From NCBI GenBank assembly GCA_946186335.1, contig CAMHMW010000111.1, positions 1-6,004 of the forward strand: DNA of 6,004 nt. The letters run 5' to 3'. Both the position numbers and the translations under genes were made by a program. The notes beneath the pieces are model-generated. The model was given only the letters and a program-made list of their open reading frames with translations. It did no database searches and was not told the origin of the DNA. Positions 1 to 4,505 of this stretch are shown here, piece after piece. The first letter of the stretch is position 1. Every line of letters begins with the position of its first letter. The stretch comes from an uncultured Candidatus Melainabacteria bacterium. Its GTDB lineage: Bacteria > Cyanobacteriota > Vampirovibrionia > Gastranaerophilales > Gastranaerophilaceae.

Positions 1-50
1 TCTCTGAACGTCCTCATCATTCAGCCCCCAAGAAATATCTCGGGGAGTAA
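1..50 (+). CDS. Possible C-terminal end of an upstream gene (partial)
   Basis: Reading from base 3, the sequence encodes SERPHHSAPKKYLGE followed by a TAA stop at 48-50. The hydrophilic, proline- and lysine-rich tail looks like a natural protein C-terminus, but I do not recognise the family. Frame 1 is also open, to a TAA at about 103-105, but its peptide looks less protein-like. A minus-strand start (two ATG codons at 15-20, reading out of the window) is another possibility. Only 15 residues are visible, so this is a weak call. No strong terminator separates it from asd; the only structure is a short inverted repeat over the stop codon. Confidence 0.3.
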   Translation, partial: SERPHHSAPKKYLGE

Positions 51-59
51 ATATTACTC
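45..59. repeat. Short inverted repeat GAGTAA-ATA-TTACTC
   Basis: Two perfect 6-base arms flank a 3-base centre and overlap the possible stop codon at 48-50. There is no T-run after it, so it is not a typical intrinsic terminator. It could be a weak operator or chance in AT-rich DNA. Confidence 0.3.
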
Positions 60-64
60 AAACC

Positions 65-98
65 TTCGTAATGACAATTTCGTAACAATTTTCAATTT
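65..98. repeat. Direct repeats TTCGTAA (x2) and CAATTT (x3) upstream of asd
   Basis: TTCGTAA occurs at 65-71 and 79-85, starting 14 bases apart. CAATTT occurs at 75-80, 86-91 and 93-98. They lie 40 to 75 bases upstream of the proposed asd -35 element, where an activator or repressor could bind. A regulatory role is inference; low-complexity AT-rich DNA could produce such repeats by chance. Confidence 0.3.
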
Positions 99-138
99 AT
101 TTTAAACATGCCGACGTTGCTGCGCCGTCAATTAACCA

Positions 139-171
139 TTGTAAAATATTATTGTTGTAGTATCATGATAC
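139..171 (+). promoter_or_regulatory. Candidate promoter of asd with palindromic -10 region
   Basis: TTGTAA at 139-144 matches four of six bases of a sigma-70-type -35 box. After 16 bases comes TATCAT at 161-166, five of six for the -10 box. This would start transcription near 173 and give a leader of about 20 bases before the asd start. The -10 box lies inside a perfect 12-bp palindrome, GTATCATGATAC (160-171), which could be an operator. If this promoter is right, the ATG at 108 is not in the transcript, which favours the start at 192. Confidence 0.42.
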
Positions 172-180
172 CAATATATC

Positions 181-185
181 GGAGG
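181..185 (+). promoter_or_regulatory. Ribosome binding site that fixes the asd start
   Basis: GGAGG lies six bases before ATG 192, a strong Shine-Dalgarno at normal spacing. The earlier in-frame ATG at 108 has no such site. Confidence 0.8.
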
Positions 186-191
186 TTAAAC

Positions 192-1214
192 ATGACAAAA
201 GATTTACCAAATATTGCCGTTTTGGGAGCAACAGGTGTTGTCGGCAGAGAAATAACAAAAATTTTAACTGAACTTGAAATTCCTTATAAGTCAATAAAAT
301 TTTTATCAAGTGCTAAAAGTGCAGGTACAAAACTTGAATTTCAGGGAAAAGAATATACGGTTGAAGAAGCAAAACCCGAAAGTTTTGACGGTGTCAATAT
401 AGTTTTGGCATCAGCAGGCGGTTCAACATCACAGAAATTCGCCCCCGAAATCGTTAAAAGAGGCGGGGTATTGATAGATAACTCATCGGCTTTCAGAATG
501 GAAAATGATGTTCCTCTGGTTATCGCTTATGTTAACGATGAAGATTTGAGAAAGCACAAAGGGATTATTGCAAACCCAAATTGCTCAACCTCTCAACTTA
601 TGCTGGTTTTAAAACCGTTACACGAAAAATATGAGATAAAAAGACTTATTGTTTCAACTTATCAGGCGGTTTCCGGGGCAGGATTGAAAGCAATAAATGA
701 ATTGACGGCAAACACAAAAGCAACACTTGCCGGAGAAGATTTCACAAATGATGCTTTTAAAAAACCGATTTCGTTTAACGTAATTCCGCAAATTGACGTA
801 TTTTGTGACAACGGCTACACAAAAGAGGAAATGAAAGTTGTAAACGAAACCAAGAAAATTCTTCACCTTCCGCAGGAATTACCTATTTCATGCACAGCAG
901 CAAGAGTTCCGGTTTATAACGGTCACTCAGAAGCCGTTGATATTGAATTTGCAAAACCTGTCACTCCGGAAGAAGTTCGCCAGACACTTGAAACATCTTT
1001 CGGACTGAAAGTTATTGATAACCCTGACAATTTTGAATATCCCACAACCCGTGATGCATCAGGAGTTGACCCGGTATTTGTCGGAAGAATAAGAAAAAAT
1101 CTGGCATTTGATAACGGAATTTCTCTGTGGTGTGTAGCCGACAACCTCAGAATAGGGGCTGCATTAAATACCGTCAGACTTTGTAAAAAAGTTATCGAAA
1201 TGGAATTATACTAA
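192..1214 (+). CDS. asd: Aspartate-semialdehyde dehydrogenase
   Basis: A cytoplasmic enzyme that reduces L-aspartyl-4-phosphate to L-aspartate-4-semialdehyde with NADPH, the branch point to lysine/diaminopimelate, threonine and methionine. The 340 residues match the usual family length. An N-terminal Rossmann fold starts with GATGVVG (12-18). The catalytic cysteine is C131 in NPNCSTSQ. STYQAVSGAG (about 155-164) carries the active-site glutamine Q158, and ARVPVYNGHSEA (237-248) holds the substrate arginine R238 and the catalytic histidine H245. The NADP-binding end is recognisable at 315-326. The start at 192 is chosen because a GGAGG site precedes it and the family begins a few residues before the Rossmann glycines; a 28-residue extension from ATG 108 looks unrelated. 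One oddity is AYVN at 112-115, where many homologues have PEVN. The gene seems monocistronic, with its own promoter and terminator. Identity is nearly certain. Confidence 0.96.
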   Translation: MTKDLPNIAVLGATGVVGREITKILTELEIPYKSIKFLSSAKSAGTKLEFQGKEYTVEEAKPESFDGVNIVLASAGGSTSQKFAPEIVKRGGVLIDNSSAFRMENDVPLVIAYVNDEDLRKHKGIIANPNCSTSQLMLVLKPLHEKYEIKRLIVSTYQAVSGAGLKAINELTANTKATLAGEDFTNDAFKKPISFNVIPQIDVFCDNGYTKEEMKVVNETKKILHLPQELPISCTAARVPVYNGHSEAVDIEFAKPVTPEEVRQTLETSFGLKVIDNPDNFEYPTTRDASGVDPVFVGRIRKNLAFDNGISLWCVADNLRIGAALNTVRLCKKVIEMELY

Positions 1215-1236
1215 TAAAAAATAATACAAAAATTAT

Positions 1237-1285
1237 GGTCCTTTTTATTACTTTTTGTTAATAAAAAGGGCTATTTTATTGTTTT
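1237..1285 (+). terminator. Intrinsic terminator after asd
   Basis: CCTTTTTATTA (1240-1250) pairs perfectly over 11 bp with TAATAAAAAGG (1259-1269), with an 8-base loop. The stem can extend to 1237-1272 through one G-C and two G-T pairs. A T-rich stretch follows (1272-1286), interrupted by a few other bases. It lies 22 bases after the asd stop and separates asd from the LPS operon. The AT-rich stem and broken T-run suggest moderate strength, so read-through into the LPS operon is possible. Confidence 0.65.
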
Positions 1286-1319
1286 TGAAGTCTAATTAGG
1301 ATGGTAAAGGGATATAATT

Positions 1320-1787
1320 ATGGGTCAGGTTCTTAGAAGAGAAAACGTGGCAGATTTTGTCCAAAAGCTGCATCAAAGCGGAAAGACAGTAGTTACAACA
1401 AACGGCTGTTTTGACATTTTGCATGTCGGTCATGTCAGATATTTGCAAAAGACAAAATCTTTTGCTGATTACAGTATCGTTCTTTTAAATTCCGACAAAT
1501 CGGTACGTTCAATCAAAGGACCTTCACGCCCCATAAACAACGAACAGGACAGAGCAGAAATTTTGTGCGCTCTATCTTGCGTTGATTACGTTGTACTGTT
1601 TGATGAGGACAGTCCTAGAAATTTATTGGATGAAATAAAACCCGATGTTTATACAAAGGGAGCAGATTACACAATGGAGACCCTGCCAGAAGCGGATGTT
1701 ATGAGGAAAAACAATATCCGTGTGGAATTTATAGAATTTGTTCAGGGGAAATCCACAACTTCAACAATAGAAAAAATGAAACAATAA
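1320..1787 (+). CDS. rfaE2: D-glycero-beta-D-manno-heptose 1-phosphate adenylyltransferase (RfaE domain II)
   Basis: A cytoplasmic nucleotidyltransferase that joins ATP and D-glycero-beta-D-manno-heptose 1-phosphate to form ADP-heptose, the donor for the LPS inner core. The 155 residues correspond to the C-terminal half of E. coli HldE. TNGCFDILHVGHVRYL (27-42) contains the HxGH nucleotide-binding signature at 35-38. Further matches are LNSDKSVRSIKGPSRP (56-71), the KGADY segment (113-117), and KSTTSTI (144-150), which corresponds to the STT motif near the HldE C-terminus. The kinase half of HldE is absent, as in two-protein systems with a separate HldA. AAAGGGA (1306-1312) lies seven bases before the ATG. 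This is the first gene of the operon and sits 13 bases before lpxD. A related cytidylyltransferase activity is possible in principle, but the SRP and STT motifs favour the heptose enzyme. Confidence 0.92.
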   Translation: MGQVLRRENVADFVQKLHQSGKTVVTTNGCFDILHVGHVRYLQKTKSFADYSIVLLNSDKSVRSIKGPSRPINNEQDRAEILCALSCVDYVVLFDEDSPRNLLDEIKPDVYTKGADYTMETLPEADVMRKNNIRVEFIEFVQGKSTTSTIEKMKQ

Positions 1788-1800
1788 GGAGTATAAAGTT

Positions 1801-2895
1801 ATGCCAACATTTACAGTAGATGAAATTACACAAATTACGGGCGGTATGTTAACAAAGGCAGAAAGTCCTGAAATTACGCATATTGCACCGCCGTTATTAA
1901 GTGATGAAAACACTCTTGCACTTGCTTTGGGCGAAGAAGAAATTGCAAACCTTGCAAAATCAAAAGCAAAAGCGGCACTTGTTCCGTTGGGAGTACAAAT
2001 TGACGGTTTTACAACAATCGAGGTTGAAAGACCGCGACTTGCTATGATGAAACTGTTAAATCTTTTCTACGAACCGCCGGTTGTAAATCAGGATATTCAT
2101 CCGAGAGCAGTTGTTGACCCGACGGCAAAACTCGGCAAAAATGTCTGCATAGGACCAAATGTCGTAATTTCACCTAATGTAACAATAGGCGATAATACAA
2201 AAATTCTTGCAAATACATACATCGGAAGTAATGCAAAAATCGGTTCAAACTGTTTCTTCCACCCCGGTGTAAACATAGGTGACAGAGTTCAGGTCGGAAA
2301 CGATGTAATTTTGCACCATGGAGTTTCCTTGGGTGCTGACGGTTTCAGTTTTGTAACAGAAAACCCGAACAATATTGAAAACGCAAGACAAGACGGCGAA
2401 ATTAAAGAAGGTGACGTGGAACAAGTCATATTCAAAATTCCGTCAATCGGTTCTGTTGTAATCGGTAACAATGTTGAAATCGGTGCAAACTCAACCATTG
2501 ACAGAGGAACCATTGAAAATACAACAATCGGTGATAATACAAAAATCGATGACCTTGTTATGATAGGTCACAACTGCCGTATCGGGAAAGGTTGTCTGAT
2601 TGTTTCACAAGTCGGTATTGCAGGAAGTTGCGTAATCGGTGACAGAGTTGTTATCGCCGGACAGGCAGGTCTTGCCGATCACATTGAAATAGGTTCGGAT
2701 ACAATTATTACCGCAAAAGCAGGGGTAACAAAATCATTCCCGGCAAAATCGATTATCGTTGGTATTCCAGCAGTTCCGAGAAAAGACTTCATTAAACAGT
2801 TAAAAACAATGAAGGATGCAGGGGAAATTATTGCGAAGTTCAGAAAATATGAACCGCTTTTAAAAGAGTTTGAAGACAACATCAACAAGGAGTAA
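1801..2895 (+). CDS. lpxD: UDP-3-O-(3-hydroxyacyl)glucosamine N-acyltransferase
   Basis: Third step of lipid A synthesis: it moves a 3-hydroxyacyl chain from ACP to the 2-amino group of UDP-3-O-acyl-glucosamine made by LpxC. The protein has 364 residues, slightly longer than typical (about 340). Residues 1-95 form the N-terminal uridine-binding domain. About 100-320 form a left-handed beta helix with many hexapeptide repeats of the form IGxNxx. A C-terminal helical extension (about 328-364) is where LpxD contacts acyl-ACP. The catalytic base is H257 in MIGHNCRIG, equivalent to E. coli LpxD His239. GADGFSF (178-184) and IGANSTIDRGTI (227-238) are diagnostic and separate it from LpxA. Residues 185-211 are longer than the matching loop in E. 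coli LpxD by about 19 residues. AAGGAG overlaps the rfaE2 stop and gives a good ribosome site nine bases before ATG, suggesting translational coupling. Confidence 0.95.
   Translation: MPTFTVDEITQITGGMLTKAESPEITHIAPPLLSDENTLALALGEEEIANLAKSKAKAALVPLGVQIDGFTTIEVERPRLAMMKLLNLFYEPPVVNQDIHPRAVVDPTAKLGKNVCIGPNVVISPNVTIGDNTKILANTYIGSNAKIGSNCFFHPGVNIGDRVQVGNDVILHHGVSLGADGFSFVTENPNNIENARQDGEIKEGDVEQVIFKIPSIGSVVIGNNVEIGANSTIDRGTIENTTIGDNTKIDDLVMIGHNCRIGKGCLIVSQVGIAGSCVIGDRVVIAGQAGLADHIEIGSDTIITAKAGVTKSFPAKSIIVGIPAVPRKDFIKQLKTMKDAGEIIAKFRKYEPLLKEFEDNINKE
2887..2892 (+). promoter_or_regulatory. Distant Shine-Dalgarno before lpxC
   Basis: AAGGAG sits at the very end of lpxD, 25 bases before the lpxC ATG at 2918, too far for normal use. 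Nothing better lies closer. LpxC may therefore depend on ribosomes reinitiating after lpxD, or start at the rare ATT codon at 2909 (16 bases from the site). Confidence 0.4.
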
Positions 2896-2917
2896 GTTTA
2901 ACCTTAGTATTAAAATT

Positions 2918-3736
2918 ATGACAACAATTAAAAAAGAAATAAAAATAGTCGGAAACGGCTTAATGAAGAACATACCGTGCGAATTGACAATGTTTCCGTC
3001 AAAATCCGGACAGATAAGATATTTCGTAAAAGACAAAGATTCTTTTACGGCAGATGTTGATAATGTCTTATCAACCGACCACTGCGTTGTTCTGGGAACC
3101 AAAAAAGCCCGTGCAATACTGACAGAACACCTCACAGCGGCTTTGGCATTCTGCGGAATTGATTCTGTCGATATTTGTATGACGGAAGAAGAAGTGCCGA
3201 TTCTTGACGGGAGTTCGCTGAAATGGGTTGAGGCAATAAAAGAAGCGGGAACAGACAGACCGTTTTTCGCAAAAGATACATATTATACTATTTCAGAACC
3301 GGTATATTATGTTAACGGAAAAACAAGCCTTGTCGTACTTCCGGCAGATAATCTTTTTATCTCGTATGCCGTAAATTACGACCATCCTGATTTGACAAGA
3401 AAATTTGTTAACTACAACCCGCGCAACAAATACGAAATCATCGAAGCAAGAACTTTCGGATTTTACAGAGATTTGAAGAAATTTCAAATGCTCGGATTTG
3501 CACAGGGTGTATCGCAGGAAAATACGGTAGGACTAACTGATGACGGCGGTTATACCACAAAATTACGTTCCGAAAACGAACAGATTAAACACAAAATGCT
3601 TGACCTTATCGGTGACTTATATTTAACGGGAGTTAACCCTTTAAATATGCGCTGTCAGATACTTGCAAAAGAAGCGGGACATGCGGTTCACATTAAGGTT
3701 GCAAAAATGTTGAAGGATAAATTAATAGAAATATAA
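2918..3736 (+). CDS. lpxC: UDP-3-O-acyl-N-acetylglucosamine deacetylase
   Basis: The zinc-dependent, committed step of lipid A synthesis: it removes acetate from UDP-3-O-acyl-GlcNAc and hands the product to LpxD. The start at 2918 gives 272 residues and begins where other LpxC proteins begin. The longer frame from TTG 2870 overlaps lpxD, and its extra 16 residues are not LpxC-like. TEHLTAAL (69-76) holds the catalytic E70 and zinc ligand H71. IKHKMLDLIGDL (223-234) gives zinc ligands H225 and D229. KEAGHA (251-256) carries the catalytic H255. EVPILDGS (92-99) and ARTFGFYRD (177-185) are further family motifs. All key zinc and catalytic residues are present, so the enzyme should be active. The early GLHxG motif reads GLMKN (14-18), replacing a usually conserved histidine. 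There is no FabZ fusion, unlike Bacteroidetes proteins. Confidence 0.94.
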   Translation: MTTIKKEIKIVGNGLMKNIPCELTMFPSKSGQIRYFVKDKDSFTADVDNVLSTDHCVVLGTKKARAILTEHLTAALAFCGIDSVDICMTEEEVPILDGSSLKWVEAIKEAGTDRPFFAKDTYYTISEPVYYVNGKTSLVVLPADNLFISYAVNYDHPDLTRKFVNYNPRNKYEIIEARTFGFYRDLKKFQMLGFAQGVSQENTVGLTDDGGYTTKLRSENEQIKHKMLDLIGDLYLTGVNPLNMRCQILAKEAGHAVHIKVAKMLKDKLIEI

Positions 3737-3746
3737 GGAGAGAAAA

Positions 3747-4199
3747 ATGTCAGAAGAAATTAAAAATGAAATTATAACAATGGATATTGGGCAGATAATG
3801 GAAATGCTCCCTCACAGATACCCATTCCTCTTGGTTGACAGAATAACCGAATGCGTACCAGGTAAATATTCAAAAGGTTACAAAAATATGACAATGAACG
3901 AAGGATTTTTCCAGGGACACTTCCCGAATAATCCTATCATGCCGGGTGTTTTACAACTTGAAGCACTTGCTCAATGCTCTGCTCCGGTTCTTTTGTCTTT
4001 ACCCGAAAACAAAGGCAAACTCGCACTTTATGCAGGAGTTGACGGTGTAAGATTCAAAAATATCGTACGCCCCGGCGACAGATTCGATATGGAAATTGAA
4101 TTAACAAAATTAAAAGGACCCATCTGCAAAGCCCACGGTATCGGCAGAGTTGACGGCAAAATCTGCGTTGAGGCTGATATGACTTTTGCTTTAACATAA
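3747..4199 (+). CDS. fabZ: 3-hydroxyacyl-[acyl-carrier-protein] dehydratase
   Basis: A cytoplasmic hot-dog-fold enzyme that dehydrates 3-hydroxyacyl-ACP to trans-2-enoyl-ACP in fatty acid elongation. It competes with LpxA and LpxD for 3-hydroxyacyl-ACP, so its place beside lpx genes makes metabolic sense. The 150 residues match the family. LPHRYPFLLVDR (21-32) is the N-terminal signature. FFQGHFPNNPIMPGVLQLEA (54-73) contains the catalytic H58 and E72, spaced 14 residues apart as in characterised FabZ proteins. RFKNIVRPGD (102-111) is also typical. The E72 position separates FabZ from FabA, which has aspartate there. AAGGAG overlaps the lpxC stop, seven bases before the ATG, so the two are coupled. 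This is the last gene of the operon, with a strong terminator about 40 bases on. Confidence 0.96.
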   Translation: MSEEIKNEIITMDIGQIMEMLPHRYPFLLVDRITECVPGKYSKGYKNMTMNEGFFQGHFPNNPIMPGVLQLEALAQCSAPVLLSLPENKGKLALYAGVDGVRFKNIVRPGDRFDMEIELTKLKGPICKAHGIGRVDGKICVEADMTFALT

Positions 4200-4236
4200 G
4201 TTTTTAAACTGCTAAATAGAGAAAAGCATATAAAAA

Positions 4237-4288
4237 AGAAGTTTTAGTATTCTGAAAAAGGTTCAGAATGATGAAACTTCTTTTTTTA
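4237..4288. terminator. Bidirectional intrinsic terminator between convergent genes
   Basis: A 20-base left arm (4237-4256) pairs with a right arm (4262-4281) around the 5-base loop AAAGG. There are two perfect 8-bp blocks, AGAAGTTT/AAACTTCT and ATTCTGAA/TTCAGAAT, separated by four positions with one mismatch. Seven Ts follow on the plus strand (4281-4287). The A-run at 4232-4237 becomes a U-run on the minus strand. It can end the fabZ operon and also stop transcripts from the minus-strand Clp_N gene. Confidence 0.88.
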
Positions 4289-4458
4289 TTAACTTTTGTA
4301 ACGAAAATTATAACTCCTGAAATTATATAATTGATATATACTTTATATATATGTAAACATTAAGTAAACACGAGAGATATTAAAAGAGAAAATAAAAAAT
4401 CCGTTTAAAAAGAGAGAGAAAAATATTCCTATTCCTAAATTCCTGAAAAAGAATTATT
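4289..4458. other. AT-rich intergenic stretch between two terminators; possible small RNA
   Basis: About 170 bases with no convincing protein gene. Seen here: TTGATA at 4331-4336 as a possible -35 box, but only a weak -10 (TAAACA, 4354-4359) at 17-base spacing. GTAAACA occurs twice, at 4353-4359 and 4364-4370. A purine-rich stretch spans about 4371-4424. ATTCCT occurs three times, at 4425-4430, 4431-4436 and 4439-4444, just before the GC-rich terminator. The presence of its own plus-strand terminator allows a separate short transcript of about 110 bases, but the promoter evidence is poor. Confidence 0.25.
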
Positions 4459-4483
4459 CCCCGCACCAGCGGGGCTTTTTTTT
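4459..4483 (+). terminator. GC-rich intrinsic terminator, plus strand
   Basis: CCCCGC (4459-4464) pairs with GCGGGG (4469-4474) around the tetraloop ACCA. A C and then eight Ts follow (4476-4483). This is a textbook plus-strand terminator. On the minus strand the hairpin is followed by AATAATTCTTTTT, a weaker tail. It lies about 260 bases after fabZ and past an already strong terminator, so it either backs that one up or ends a separate small transcript. Confidence 0.85.
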
Positions 4484-4505
4484 GAGGTAACGGGTAAATA
4501 ATTTA

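Noticed and set aside
108..191. N-terminal extension of asd from ATG 108
   Set aside because: The 28 extra residues do not look like the family, no ribosome site precedes 108, and GGAGG before 192 plus the candidate promoter at 139-166 favour the shorter protein.
1313..1318. Perfect TATAAT just before the rfaE2 start
   Set aside because: As a -10 box it would start transcription inside the gene, past the ATG, and no -35 box lies at the right distance. It is probably just the AT-rich spacer after the ribosome site.
2870..2917. Longer lpxC from TTG 2870, overlapping lpxD
   Set aside because: The 16 extra residues are unlike LpxC N-termini, and ATG 2918 falls where family members start.
4268..4330. 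20-codon plus-strand frame starting ATG ATG with a hydrophobic peptide, and AAGG six bases upstream
   Set aside because: The start and its first codons lie in the right arm and T-run of a strong terminator. The hydrophobic peptide is what a T-rich tract encodes by default.
4411..4444. Possible CRISPR or tandem repeat array from AGAGAG and ATTCCT units
   Set aside because: The units are only 2 to 6 bases long with no spacers, so it is low-complexity sequence, not an array.
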